Source: Acidovorax sp. T1 (GTDB lineage: Bacteria; Pseudomonadota; Gammaproteobacteria; Burkholderiales; Burkholderiaceae_C). Taken from it: a stretch of 64,000 nucleotides of DNA. Position numbers and translations under genes: made by a program. The stretch spans positions 2,798,001 to 2,862,000 of the forward strand of contig NZ_CP021648.1 in the NCBI RefSeq assembly GCF_002176815.1, given 5' to 3'. Position 1 is the first letter of the stretch, and every line of letters begins with the position of its first letter. Positions 8,831 to 19,100 of the stretch are shown one piece after another. The notes beneath the pieces were generated by a model, which saw only the letters and a program-made list of their open reading frames with translations, was not told the origin of the DNA and did not search any database.

Positions 8831-11800
8831 CTAACCATGGAACACCTTGGGCGCCAAGGCTCTGTTCAGCAGCAATCCTAAGTCCAGATTTTTGCTGGCC
8901 TCGGCCCAGTCAGGTTCCTTGGTGAAGGGCATGGAAATGTAGTTCACCGATTCGGCACTGTCGCCGTCCACCACCACCACAGCCAACACGAACTTGTCCT
9001 TCTGGTTCAACCCATGGCGGATTTCGTTGCTGGTGACGGTGATGGTGTCCTGCCCCTTGGCGCGGCCTTTGACTTCAATGTGGTGCTCCAACGCCAGCCC
9101 CTCGGGCTGCTCGACGTAGGCGGTGATGTCCCAGCCGCATTTTTCGGCAGATACGTCTTTGGTGCGGTGGCCCAGCGCGTGTTCGGCGTCCAACACGGCT
9201 TGCATGGCAATGCGCTCGATGCGGGCACGGGCTGCTGCGTCCACACTGAAATCGGGCACACCGCTGCGCTGGGCCAACAACCCTGCGGGGATGACGAGCG
9301 CCCCGCCGATCACGTTGGGTGTGCCAGACGCCACGTTGCGCATGGCTTGGAGTTCGGCTGTGCGCTGTTTGAGGCGTGCACTCAACTCTTCGGCACGGCG
9401 GCGGGCGTTCTCGGGTTGCAGGCGGGGTTGCTTGCCTGCGCGCACGTCCATGTCCAGCCGGATGGCACGGTCTGACCAGTATTGGATTTCTTTGACCAGG
9501 CGCTCGCGCACGGCGGCCAGTTGCTTGTCGGCCTGGCGTTCGCGGCGGCTGGCGACTTCTTGCGTGTGCTCGGGCACCAGGTGTTCCACGGCATAGGCCA
9601 GGGCACGGGCTTCGATGTGGTGCGTCACCCAATCGGCCTGCAACACGTCGGCCACCTGGGCAGACTCGGCGGTGGTGATGGGCACCAGGTCAAGGTGGCG
9701 GGCAAACGGCGCTGGCGCGGCGTTGCCGTCCGCCGTCATTTCCACAAACTGCAATCGGCGGGAAACGTCGCGCGGGGTGCTGCCGTTGGGTGCGGCGGTT
9801 TCGCGCACGCTGTGGTCCAGCATGAACAGCACGCGCGGCTCGGTGCTGTCGTCGTGCGGGTCCACCAGGATGGCGCCGCGTTTGAGCAGGCTGCGGTGGC
9901 TGGACAGCACCAGGTCGGTCACGGCGGCCATGAGGGGGTGGCCTGGGTGCACCAGTTCTGCCGTGGGTTTGCCGTAGATGGTGCGGTGCTCGCGGTCGAA
10001 GCAAATGCGCTCGTACTTTTTCAGCACGGGGGTGCGGGTGTGGCCGATCACACGGTCGCGCTCCATGACATCAGGAGGAACGTGGCGCACCTCGTAGCGG
10101 CCCGCCTCGCGGTCGCGCAGCTCGCCACCCACCACCCGGAATGCCTCGCGGAAGAATGCGCTGATGAAATGCGGTTGGAGCTTGCGGGCCTCGGCCTTGT
10201 CCATCTCCTCGCGGATGGCATAGAGGTCGTCCAGGCTCATGTGGTTTTCGACCAGGGCATTGCGGGCCATCAGGTCTTTCAGGTGCTGGGTGTCCAGCGC
10301 CTGGCCGATAACCTGCTCCATGCGGGCGCGGGTTTCGGGCTTTTCGCCGTAGCGAATGGCGTCGATGAGCAGGTCTTTGAGCGAGATGTTGTCGAAAGCC
10401 TCGCCCAGCACGTTGAACACCCGCCCGCCCAAGGCCTCGCGCTCCACGGCCAGCTTTTCAAGCAGGCAGTTGAACACCTCGCCCTCACGGGTCTGGGCCG
10501 CCACCAGATTCCACAGGTGGCACACCTCGCGCTGGCCAATGCGGTGGATGCGGCCAAAGCGCTGCTCCATGCGGTTGGGGTTCCAGGGCAGGTCGTAATT
10601 GACCATGAGGTTGGCGTTTTGCAGGTTGACGCCCTCGCCCGCTGCGTCGGTGGCCAGCAGCACCAGCACGTCGGGATCGTTGCGGAATGCCTCTTGCACC
10701 TTGCGCCGGTCATCGCGGTTGATGCCGCCGTGGATGGTGACCACAGCCTGCTCACTGCCCAGCGTGTCGCGGATGCGCAGCAGCAGGTAGTTGAGCGTGT
10801 CGCGGTGCTCGGTGAACACGATGATTTTGCGCCGGCGGCCATCGGCGGTGCGCATTTCGGGGTCGCCCTGCAGCAGGCGCGAAAACTCTTCCCACTTGCG
10901 GTCGCTGCGCGATTGCACGACGGATGCAGCGGCACCTTCCAGCTCCCGCAGGATCAGGATTTCGGCTTGCAGCTCAGGAATGGTCTCGGCGGCAGTGGCC
11001 TGGTCCACCACTTGGTCGGCCACTGCTTCGTATTCCTCGGCGCTGAGTTCGTCGGCAGCGTCATCAAGGTCTTCGGGCAAGTCCAGCTGTCGCTTGACGA
11101 CGTATTCACCCAAGTTCTCGCGCAGCACGTCAGCGCGGGCTTTGAGTTGCAGCTCGTCTAGGCGCGCTTCGAGCTTTTTGCGCCGGCGTGACAGCGATGT
11201 GTAGATGGCCTGCGGGCTGGATGCCAAGCGGCGCTGCAACTGGGTCAGGGCAAAACCCACGGTGCCCTTGCGTTTGCCGTCCAGCCGGTCCGCGCGGTCC
11301 ATTTCGTTGCGCACGTAGTCGGTGACCTGGTCGTACAGCAGCACCTCGGCATCTGACAGGGTGTAGTTGACCGTGTACGCACAACGCTCTGGGAACAGGG
11401 GCTTGCCGTCAAAGCGCAGCAGCTCTTCCTTGACCATGCGGCGCATCATGTCGGTGATATCCACCTTGTGGGCACCCTCGCGGAACTTGCCATAGAAGCG
11501 GTCACCGTCCAGCAGCGACATGAACAGCTGAAAGTCTTCTTCCTTGCCGTTGTGGGGCGTGGCCGTCATCAGCAAATAGTGGCGCGTGAGACCGCCCAAG
11601 AACTTGCCCAGCTTGAATCGGCCTGTCTCGTTGACCTTGTTGCCGAAGTAGTTGGCCGACATCTTGTGGGCCTCGTCCACCACGATCAGGTCCCACTCGG
11701 TCTGGGCCAAGAGCTGCTGGTATTCCTCGCTGCGCGAAAGTTGGTCGAGGCGGGCAATCAGGCGGTCTTGTTCGGCAAAGTAGTTGCGGCTGTGGCACTG

Positions 11801-12364
11801 CTCCTGCTTTTCGCGGCTGAACAGCTCGAAGTCCAGTCCGAATTTCTCGCGCAGTTCGTCTTGCCACTGCTCCGTCAGGGAACCAGGAGAGACGATGAGC
11901 ACGCGCCGGGCGTCGGCACGCAGGGTCATTTCTCTGATCAGCAGGCCCGCCATCACGGTCTTGCCTGCTCCGGGGTCGTCGGCCAGCACAAAGCGCAGCG
12001 GCTGGCGCGGGAGCATGGATTCGTAAACGGCGGAAATCTGGTGCGGCAGGGGCTCCACATTGGATGTGTGCACCGCCATCAAGGGGTCAAACAGGTGGGC
12101 CAGGCTGATGCGATAGGCCTCCAATGCCAGCTTGAAGGCAGCGGGCTCAGCATCGAAAGCCCATGCCTTGCCTGCCACGGCCAGGGACAAGCGATGCTCG
12201 TCGTTGCGGAAGATGGTCTGCTCATCAAGCTTGCCTTGGGCATTGCGGTAGGCCACAAGGCGGGCACTGGGGCCTATCTCTTCGACGTTGACAACCTTGA
12301 CGACCTCATCAGGGACCAGCCCGGTGATTTGCGCGTCCTTAGCGATTTCTTCAAGTTTGAGCAT
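8831..12364 (-). CDS. SNF2/DrmD-like helicase with C-terminal DUF3883-like domain
   Basis: A large superfamily 2 translocase of 1177 residues from the ATG at 12364; an in-frame GTG at 12445 would add 27 residues, but the ATG gives the expected family N-terminus ([20 protein letters not shown]). Motif I is DDPGAGKT (about residues 129-136), motif II VVDEAHK (about 225), motif [17 protein letters not shown]. The C-terminal helicase lobe has [14 protein letters not shown] and [14 protein letters not shown]. The last ~150 residues hold [14 protein letters not shown], the E-V-K-G core of DUF3883, a PD-(D/E)XK-like fold. Family knowledge: helicases of this type (DrmD) occur in class 1 DISARM beside an adenine methylase. 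It is the first gene of the operon; the promoter should lie between 12365 and 12535. Confidence 0.9.
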   Translation of the reverse strand: MLKLEEIAKDAQITGLVPDEVVKVVNVEEIGPSARLVAYRNAQGKLDEQTIFRNDEHRLSLAVAGKAWAFDAEPAAFKLALEAYRISLAHLFDPLMAVHTSNVEPLPHQISAVYESMLPRQPLRFVLADDPGAGKTVMAGLLIREMTLRADARRVLIVSPGSLTEQWQDELREKFGLDFELFSREKQEQCHSRNYFAEQDRLIARLDQLSRSEEYQQLLAQTEWDLIVVDEAHKMSANYFGNKVNETGRFKLGKFLGGLTRHYLLMTATPHNGKEEDFQLFMSLLDGDRFYGKFREGAHKVDITDMMRRMVKEELLRFDGKPLFPERCAYTVNYTLSDAEVLLYDQVTDYVRNEMDRADRLDGKRKGTVGFALTQLQRRLASSPQAIYTSLSRRRKKLEARLDELQLKARADVLRENLGEYVVKRQLDLPEDLDDAADELSAEEYEAVADQVVDQATAAETIPELQAEILILRELEGAAASVVQSRSDRKWEEFSRLLQGDPEMRTADGRRRKIIVFTEHRDTLNYLLLRIRDTLGSEQAVVTIHGGINRDDRRKVQEAFRNDPDVLVLLATDAAGEGVNLQNANLMVNYDLPWNPNRMEQRFGRIHRIGQREVCHLWNLVAAQTREGEVFNCLLEKLAVEREALGGRVFNVLGEAFDNISLKDLLIDAIRYGEKPETRARMEQVIGQALDTQHLKDLMARNALVENHMSLDDLYAIREEMDKAEARKLQPHFISAFFREAFRVVGGELRDREAGRYEVRHVPPDVMERDRVIGHTRTPVLKKYERICFDREHRTIYGKPTAELVHPGHPLMAAVTDLVLSSHRSLLKRGAILVDPHDDSTEPRVLFMLDHSVRETAAPNGSTPRDVSRRLQFVEMTADGNAAPAPFARHLDLVPITTAESAQVADVLQADWVTHHIEARALAYAVEHLVPEHTQEVASRRERQADKQLAAVRERLVKEIQYWSDRAIRLDMDVRAGKQPRLQPENARRRAEELSARLKQRTAELQAMRNVASGTPNVIGGALVIPAGLLAQRSGVPDFSVDAAARARIERIAMQAVLDAEHALGHRTKDVSAEKCGWDITAYVEQPEGLALEHHIEVKGRAKGQDTITVTSNEIRHGLNQKDKFVLAVVVVDGDSAESVNYISMPFTKEPDWAEASKNLDLGLLLNRALAPKVFHG

Positions 12365-12756
12365 GCGCGCCTGAGTGCGTTGAACGGTGGATACATCAGG
12401 CACTGACTCCTTGGCAGGGACGAGCAAGGCGCAAACCCAGTGCACTCCCCCAAGCGCCTGATCGGCGGGTCAGTCTAGCAGGCGAAATGCAGCATTCAAG
12501 CGTGTCGCGATCTTCTCACCCAGCGGGATTTCAATTCACGACGGAGGCAGTTCATCAATGTCAGTCAAACTGGCCATCTTGCCGCTAGCCACCACAGGGC
12601 GCACGGCTCGGGCCAGTTTTTGGAGGTTGTCGCGCGTGAAAATGAAGCACATATATCCACCCAAAAATGGGCGATGGAGGTCTTCATTTTGCTACATTCT
12701 TGCTACGCAAAAGCCGTAATTCTTTGCGGTTCATGGCAATACAAGAAAGCTGAGCA
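12365..12756. other. Intergenic region between defence operon and mutS
   Basis: About 390 bp between two divergent genes (helicase leftwards, mutS rightwards), so it must carry promoters for both. It contains one small possible ORF (12536-12652, minus). Near 12690-12710 the heptamer TTGCTAC occurs twice, 13 bp apart, close to where a mutS promoter would lie. I see no tRNA, att-like duplication or transposase remnant. Confidence 0.5.
12536..12652 (-). CDS. Possible small protein (38 aa), unrecognised
   Basis: A short frame with ATG at 12652 and TGA at 12536-12538, preceded by GGGTGG about 5 bp upstream, a fair ribosome-binding site. The peptide starts MCFIFTRDNLQKLARAV and ends ASLTDIDELPPS. 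It points the same way as the defence operon, about 170 bp upstream of the helicase. It may be a small real gene, a remnant of a larger one, or chance. I do not recognise a family. Confidence 0.25.
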   Translation of the reverse strand: MCFIFTRDNLQKLARAVRPVVASGKMASLTDIDELPPS

Positions 12757-15426
12757 GTGGTAAAAAATAACGAAAATTCAACAACTTACGACCAAAAGCA
12801 AGTTGTCGAAAAAGACTACTCAGACCACACCCCTATGATGCAGCAGTACCTGGCCCTCAAGGCCGGGTACCCCGAAACGCTCCTGTTCTACCGCATGGGC
12901 GATTTTTACGAGTTGTTCTGGCAAGACGCTGAAAAGGCGGCGCGCCTGCTCGACATCACGCTCACGCAGCGCGGGCAGTCGGGCGGCCAGCCGGTGGTGA
13001 TGGCGGGGGTGCCGTTTCATGCGCTGGAGAATTACCTGGCGCGCCTGATCAAGATGGGCGAGTCGGTGGCCATTGCCGAGCAGGTGGGCGAGGTGGGCGC
13101 GGCCAAGGGCCCGGTGGAGCGCAAGGTGGTGCGCGTGGTCACGCCCGGCACGCTGACCGATACCGAGCTGCTGTCTGACAAGTCCGAGTCGCTGCTGCTG
13201 GCCGTGCACCAGGCGCCGCGCGCGCGCTGTGGCCTGGCGTGGCTCAGCGTGACGCAGGGCCGCGTGTTCCTGGCCGAATGCGCGCACGACGAACTGGGCG
13301 CCTGGCTGGCGCGCGTGGCCCCCAGCGAGCTGATCTACAGCGCCGGCGTGACCGACCGCTTCGAGCAACAGTTGCAAGTGCTGCGCCAAAGCGGCGCCTT
13401 CACCTGCCCCCTGAGCCCCCGGCCCGACTGGCAATTTGACAGCGCCTTGGGCGCGCGCAAGCTGCTCGAACACCTGGGCGCCGCCAGCCTGCAGGCCTGG
13501 GGCGCACAAGACATGGGCGAGGCCCATGCCGCCGCCGCCGCGCTGCTGCAATACGCCGAGCACACCCAGGGCCGCCAGCTCACCCATGTGCACAGCGTGC
13601 AGGTGCAGCGCGGTGATGACCTGATCGACCTGCCCGCCAGCACGCGCCGCAACCTTGAACTCGTCAAAACCCTGCGCGGCGACGATGCGCCCACGCTCTT
13701 TTCGCTGCTCGACACCTGCATGACCGGCATGGGCAGCCGCCTGCTGAAAACCTGGCTGCTCGAACCCCGGCGCGACCGCACCGAGGCGCGCCGGCGCCTG
13801 TCTGCCACCACCGCCCTGCGCGGGGCGGGCGGCGCGGGCGGTGGCTCGGGCCCCTGGGCCACCTTGCGGGCGGAACTGAAAGGCGTGAGCGATGTGGAGC
13901 GCATCACCGCCCGCGTCGCGCTGCGCCAGGTGCGCCCGCGCGAGTTGGTGGGCTTGGGCAAGACGCTACAAAAATCAGAGCTACTAGCGCTTACTGCACA
14001 AGCGCCAGAGCCCTATTTGGCCCAAATTTTCAGCCACTTGCAGCCGCCCCCAGAATGCACGGCACTGCTGCAGCGTGCCATTGCCGAAGAGCCCGCCGCC
14101 CTGGTGCGCGACGGCGGCGTGATCGCCAGCGGCTTCGATGCCGAACTGGACGAGCTGCGCGCCATCCAGACGAACTGCGATGCCTTTTTGCTCGACCTGG
14201 AAACGCGCGAGAAGGCGCGCACCGGCATTCCGAATTTGCGCGTGCAGTTCAACAAAGTGCACGGCTTTTATATTGAAGTGACCGGCAGCCACCTCGACAA
14301 GGTGCCCGAAGATTACCGCCGCCGCCAGACGCTGAAAAACGCCGAGCGCTTCATCACGCCCGAGCTGAAAACCTTTGAAGACAAGGCCCTGTCTGCCAAC
14401 GAGCGCGCCCTGGCGCGCGAAAAATGGCTGTACGAGCAAGTGCTTGACCAGCTTCAGCCCCACATCCCCCAGCTCACCCGGCTGGCGCAGGCCCTTGCCA
14501 CGTTGGATGTGCTGTGCGCGCTGGCCGAACGCTCGCTCACGCTGAACTGGTGCGCGCCGCAGTTCGTGCCCGAGCCCTGCATCGAGATCGAAGGCGGCCG
14601 CCACCCCGTGGTCGAAGCGCGCCTGGCTGAAACATCGAGCGGCGCCTTCATCGCCAACCACACGCGGCTGAACGCCAACACGCGCATGCAGGTCATCACC
14701 GGCCCCAACATGGGCGGTAAATCGACCTACATGCGGCAGGTGGCGCTGATCGTGCTGCTGGCCAGCATGGGCAGCCATGTGCCCGCCGCCAGCTGCCGCC
14801 TGGGGCCGATTGACGCCATCCACACCCGCATTGGCGCCGCCGACGACCTGGCCAACGCGCAATCGACCTTCATGCTGGAGATGGTGGAAGCCGCGCAGAT
14901 ATTGCACGCCGCCACGCCCCACAGCCTGGTGCTGATGGACGAAATCGGCCGCGGCACCAGCACGTTTGACGGCCTGGCCCTGGCCAGCGGCATTGCCACG
15001 CACCTGCACGACAAAACCCGTGCATTCACGCTGTTTGCCACGCATTACTTCGAGCTGACCGAACTGCCCGCCAAGGCGCGCCACGCCGTCAACATGCATG
15101 TGGCCGCCGCCGAGGCGGGCACCGACATCGTGTTTCTGCACGAACTGCAACCCGGCCCCGCCAGCCGCAGCTACGGCATCCAGGTGGCCAAACTGGCCGG
15201 CGTGCCCGCCCCGGTGCTGCACCACGCGCGCCATGCGCTGGCGGCACTCGAAGAACGCGCCGGCGAAGGTGAATTGCAGGTGGACCTGTTCGCCACGCCC
15301 GAAATGCCCGAGAGCGCAGGCGCCAGCCCGGTCGAGGCGGCGCTGGCCGCCATCCACCCCGACGCTTTAAGCCCGCGCGAGGCGCTGGATGCGCTGTACC
15401 AGCTCAAGAAGCTGGCGGGGCATTGA
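12757..15426 (+). CDS. mutS: DNA mismatch repair protein MutS
   Basis: An 889-residue MutS, close to the usual 850-880. It starts at a GTG; an internal ATG at 12835 lies in the conserved [16 protein letters not shown] block and would be too short. The mismatch-binding Phe-x-Glu is in GDFYELF. The ATPase domain has [12 protein letters not shown] (Walker A), [14 protein letters not shown] (Walker B) and [11 protein letters not shown]. It binds base mismatches and recruits MutL in the cytoplasm. Residues about 403-425 in the core/lever domain are encoded by an in-frame copy of the dispersed AGCGCTTA repeat ([18 protein letters not shown]). A Gly-rich stretch near residue 355 is also unusual. It sits alone on its strand between the defence operon and a ccdAB pair. 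A dam-type partner or mutL is not in the window. Confidence 0.97.
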   Translation: MVKNNENSTTYDQKQVVEKDYSDHTPMMQQYLALKAGYPETLLFYRMGDFYELFWQDAEKAARLLDITLTQRGQSGGQPVVMAGVPFHALENYLARLIKMGESVAIAEQVGEVGAAKGPVERKVVRVVTPGTLTDTELLSDKSESLLLAVHQAPRARCGLAWLSVTQGRVFLAECAHDELGAWLARVAPSELIYSAGVTDRFEQQLQVLRQSGAFTCPLSPRPDWQFDSALGARKLLEHLGAASLQAWGAQDMGEAHAAAAALLQYAEHTQGRQLTHVHSVQVQRGDDLIDLPASTRRNLELVKTLRGDDAPTLFSLLDTCMTGMGSRLLKTWLLEPRRDRTEARRRLSATTALRGAGGAGGGSGPWATLRAELKGVSDVERITARVALRQVRPRELVGLGKTLQKSELLALTAQAPEPYLAQIFSHLQPPPECTALLQRAIAEEPAALVRDGGVIASGFDAELDELRAIQTNCDAFLLDLETREKARTGIPNLRVQFNKVHGFYIEVTGSHLDKVPEDYRRRQTLKNAERFITPELKTFEDKALSANERALAREKWLYEQVLDQLQPHIPQLTRLAQALATLDVLCALAERSLTLNWCAPQFVPEPCIEIEGGRHPVVEARLAETSSGAFIANHTRLNANTRMQVITGPNMGGKSTYMRQVALIVLLASMGSHVPAASCRLGPIDAIHTRIGAADDLANAQSTFMLEMVEAAQILHAATPHSLVLMDEIGRGTSTFDGLALASGIATHLHDKTRAFTLFATHYFELTELPAKARHAVNMHVAAAEAGTDIVFLHELQPGPASRSYGIQVAKLAGVPAPVLHHARHALAALEERAGEGELQVDLFATPEMPESAGASPVEAALAAIHPDALSPREALDALYQLKKLAGH
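13965..14030. repeat. Dispersed AGCGCTTA repeat inside mutS
   Basis: The sequence GCTACAAAAATCAGAGCTAC, then TAGCGCTTA, spacer, AAGCGCCAGAGCC and TTGGCCCAAATTTT, is the inverse orientation of the window-wide repeat. It is in frame with mutS and keeps the frame open. The encoded residues lie in a variable part of the core domain. Confidence 0.75.
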
Positions 15427-15452
15427 CGCCCCCGGCTTGACCCCTGCATTTT

Positions 15453-15471
15453 CATGCCGCATGATGGCATG
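15453..15471. promoter_or_regulatory. Inverted repeat upstream of ccdAB (candidate operator)
   Basis: CATGCC, 7-bp spacer, GGCATG lies 23 bp before the antitoxin ATG. An AbrB- or CcdA-type antitoxin would be expected to bind such a palindrome to autoregulate the pair. A ribosome-binding site (GGAAGG) follows at about 15480. Operator role is inferred from position and symmetry only. Confidence 0.45.
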
Positions 15472-15493
15472 ACGATTTTGGAAGGATCACGCC

Positions 15494-15778
15494 ATGCTCA
15501 AGGAAGTCGGCGCCAGCGGCCAGATATCGCTGGGCAAGAAATACGCCGGGCAGTTGTTTGACGTGCAAACGGCACCCGACGGCACCATCACGCTGATGCC
15601 GGTCAAGGTGGTGCCCGCCACCCTCGCCGCACAGGAAGAGCCCGCCCGCTATGCCGCAGCGGCCCACGAGTGGTCCTCACAGCACGCCACCGAAATCGAC
15701 GAATACAACGCCTGGGCCGAGCAGCGCGAACCCTACTCGCAGCGTGTGCGTCGCTGGCGTGCAGAACAACAAAAATGA
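15494..15778 (+). CDS. ccdA: AbrB-like/CcdA-like antitoxin
   Basis: A 94-residue protein. The N-terminal 40 residues (VGASGQISLGKKYAGQLFDV then DGTITLMPVKVV) look like an AbrB/SpoVT swapped-hairpin DNA-binding domain. The C-terminal third (ATEIDEYNAWAEQREPYSQR then VRRW) resembles the toxin-binding tail of CcdA antitoxins, which runs I-x-x-Y-N-x-x-x-E. The CcdB-like toxin gene starts 3 bp after its stop, giving a classic antitoxin-first TA operon. Canonical CcdA proteins use a ribbon-helix-helix N-terminus, so this looks like a domain swap. The antitoxin role is inferred from the neighbour and the tail; I am confident it is part of a TA pair, less so of the exact family name. Confidence 0.75.
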   Translation: MLKEVGASGQISLGKKYAGQLFDVQTAPDGTITLMPVKVVPATLAAQEEPARYAAAAHEWSSQHATEIDEYNAWAEQREPYSQRVRRWRAEQQK

Positions 15779-15781
15779 GCC

Positions 15782-16096
15782 ATGGCGCGCCTCGACATTT
15801 ACGACAACCCCATCGAAGAAGACCGCCACGCGTTCCCCTTTGTCATGGACATCCAGAGCGACCTGCTCTACCGCTTTGCCGAACGGGTTTGCGTTCCGCT
15901 GGCGGTGCCGGGTGCCTTTCCTGGCATGACTGAACGCTTCAACCCCGCCATTGCAGTGAACGATCAAATCGCCCATCTGCACCCCCTTGGCATTGCCGTT
16001 TTCCTGCGCAACGAGTTATCCCAACCCCGTACCACCGGAAAGCCCCAAATGCTGGAAATTGAAACCGCACTGGACATGCTTCTGCGCGGCTACTGA
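15782..16096 (+). CDS. ccdB: CcdB-family toxin
   Basis: A 104-residue protein with CcdB hallmarks: N-terminal ARLDIYDNP, the central block FVMDIQSDLLYRFAERVCVP, and a C-terminal helix ending EIETALDMLLRGY. Known members (F plasmid, vibrio and enterobacterial chromosomes) poison the GyrA subunit of DNA gyrase and are neutralised by CcdA. The length matches the usual 100-105. It lies 3 bp after the antitoxin and 28 bp before an MmeI-like restriction-modification gene. The module may stabilise the neighbouring restriction-modification gene or the whole island; that is inference. The final residue is Tyr rather than the Ile of F-plasmid CcdB. Confidence 0.85.
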   Translation: MARLDIYDNPIEEDRHAFPFVMDIQSDLLYRFAERVCVPLAVPGAFPGMTERFNPAIAVNDQIAHLHPLGIAVFLRNELSQPRTTGKPQMLEIETALDMLLRGY

Positions 16097-16124
16097 AGCG
16101 CTCCCCCTTCCCAACACCCCGCCC

Positions 16125-19100
16125 ATGACCCCCCAAGAATTCATCGCCAAATGGGGCGCGCCCGGTGGCGTGCCCGGCCCCGCCTACGCCCTCAACGAAG
16201 AACAAGGCGCGCAAAGCCATTTTCTGGACCTGTGCGAACTGCTCGGCGTGCCCAAACCCGGCAGTGCCGAGGGCTACCGGTTTGAAGAAAAAAGCAGCGT
16301 CATCGGCGGCAAGACGGGCTATGCCGACGTCTTCATGCGCGGCGTTTTTGCGTGGGAAAACAAGGCGCCGGGCAAAAACCTCGACACCGCGCTCAAGCAG
16401 CTGCTCACCTACAGCCTGGCGCTGTCCAACCCACCCATTCTGGTGGTGTCTGACCGGCTCAGCATTCGCATCCACACCCAGTTCACCGGCCACCCCAGTG
16501 CCACGCACGAGGTGCGCATTGCCGAAATGGACCAACCGGCCAACCTGGCCCTGCTGCGCCGCATCTGGCTGGCGCCCGACAGCTTCAAGCCCCGGCAGAC
16601 CAACCGCGACATCACCGAAGCCGCCGCCCAAAGCTTTGCCGCCCTGGCCGAAGGCCTGCGCCAGCGCGGCGCCACGGCGGATGAAGACGCCGCCCGCCAG
16701 CAACAGCGTGCCAACCAGGTGGCGCACTTTCTCACGCAGTGCCTGTTCTGCTTTTTTGCCGAAGACGTGGGCCTGCTGCCCGGCCGCATGTTCGAGCGGT
16801 TGCTCAACAACCAGCAAGCCACGCCCGAGCGGCTGACCCAGGGCCTCACGCAGCTTTTCACCACCATGCAAAGCGGCGGCCTGTATGGCGTGGACGACAT
16901 TCCGTGGTTCAACGGCGGCCTGTTTCAGACCATCGCCGTGCCGCCCCTCTCCGCGCCCGACCTGGCCGAGCTGCGCCGGGCCGCCGACCTGAACTGGAGC
17001 GCCATCGACGTCTCCATCTTCGGCACCTTGTTCGAGCGCGGCCTGGACCCCGCCAAGCGCAGCCAGCTGGGCGCGCACTACACCGACCCGGCCACCATCG
17101 AGCGGCTGATCGGCCCCGTCATCCGCCGCCCATTGCTACAAAAATGGGAGCTATTAGCGCAACAGATACAAGGGCTAGCGGCCAAAATCACCAAAAAAGG
17201 CGACAGACACTACCGCGCAGCGCACGCTCTGTTCATCACCTGGCTGGATGACCTGAAAAACTACCGCGCCCTCGACCCGGCCTGCGGCAGCGGCAACTTT
17301 CTGTACCTCGCGCTCAAGTGCCTGAAAGACGTGGAACACCACAGCCACCTGCAGGCCGCAGAGCTGGGCCTGGACCGCGAGGCCGACCTGGTGACCGGCC
17401 CGCACAACGTGCTGGGCATCGAGCTGAACGAATACGCCGCCGAACTGGCCCGCGTAACCGTGTGGATTGGCGAGCTGCAATGGCGCCTGGCGCACGGCTA
17501 CGAGTTCAAGACCAACCCCGTGCTCGACACACTGCAGCACATCGAATGCCGCGATGCGCTGCTGGACTGGGGCACAGCGCAGGCAGCGCCAAAACAAGAC
17601 GCAGCGCAGACACCAGCGCCCGCCCCAGGCGCAGCGCAGGTTTCGGGGTCGGATCACGATTTTGCGCAGCAAAACTCGTGCTCTGACCCCGAAACCGGAA
17701 CCCCGCCCCATCCCGGATCACCCGGCGCGGCCGCCACACCCACAGAGGCAACCTGGCCCACCGCCGACGTGGTCATCGGCAACCCGCCGTTTCTGGGCGG
17801 CAGCAAGAAGCGTGGCGAATTAGGGGATCGCTACGTCCAAGCGCTGGACGCCGTTTACGCATCCGCCGTTCCCGGCGCTGCCGACCTGGTGTGCTACTGG
17901 TTTGAGAAAGCGCGGGCACAAATCGCGGCCGGGGCTTTGCAACGCGCCGGGCTGGTCACTACCAACTCGATTCGCGGCGGCGCCAACCGCAAGGTGCTCG
18001 ATGCAATCTGCGCGCAAACCCGCATCTTCGAGGCCTGGAGCGATGAGCCGTGGGTAAACGAAGGGGCAGCGGTACGCGTGTCGCTGGTGTGTTTTGGATT
18101 TCAAAAGGCTGACACCCAAATATTGAATGGCGCGCCTGTTGCAGAGATCTTTGCAGATCTTTCTGCATCCAAAGAAGCAGGTTCAGCGCTCAACCTCAAT
18201 TTGGCACGTCCAATACAAGCCAACGGCAGGGGGAGCTTCCAAGGCTCCCAGAAAATAGGAGCATTCGACATCAGCGGTGATTTAGCTCGAAGTTGGCTTG
18301 CATTTCCGAACCCAAATCAACGGCCCAATAGTGACGTCTTGAAACCCAGCTGGAATGGACTTGATCTCACCAGAAGAAATCGTGATGGTTGGATCATTGA
18401 CTTTGGTGTTGACATGACCGAATCAGATGCAGCTTTATACGAACTGCCCTTCCAATACATAGAGAGTCACGTCAAACCAGAGCGTTTAAGCAACGCCAGG
18501 GAAACCTACAAGAAAAATTGGTGGAAACATGGAGAGCCAAGAATCGCAATGCGCTTGGCGCTAAAAAAACTCGATCGTTACTTTGCTGTCACGGCACATC
18601 AAAAGCATTTTTTCTTTACCTGGATTGATAAATCCGTTTTGCCGGATAAGGCGTTAATCGTCATCGCCCGCGCCGACGACACCACCTTCGGCATCCTCCA
18701 CAGCCGCTTCCACGAACTCTGGGCGCTGCGCATGGGCACCTCGCTGGAAGACCGGCCGCGCTACACCCCCACCACCTGCTTCGAAACCTTCCCCTTCCCC
18801 GCAGGCCTCACACCCTTGGATACCGCGCACCAGCGCACCGAAACGGTGGACGGCGGCGCACTGATTCCGGCTGACCTCTCGAATGCCTTGGTTGAAGGAG
18901 ATTCAAAGCCAAATCAGCCTCTAGCGCCCGTCCAGCAAGCGCAAGCAGCTATCAAAACCATACCAACACGCCAAGCGGCCACGGCCATCGCCCAGGCCGC
19001 GCAGCGCCTGAACACCCTGCGCCAGGCCTGGCTGAACCCGCCCGAGTGGACGGACAGCGTGCCCGAGGTGGTGCCGCTGGGCCTGAGCGCATCGCCCTAC

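Noticed and set aside
9482..11161. Plus-strand open frame of 559 codons over the helicase
   Set aside because: Antisense shadow of the helicase gene with no recognisable domain or ribosome-binding context.
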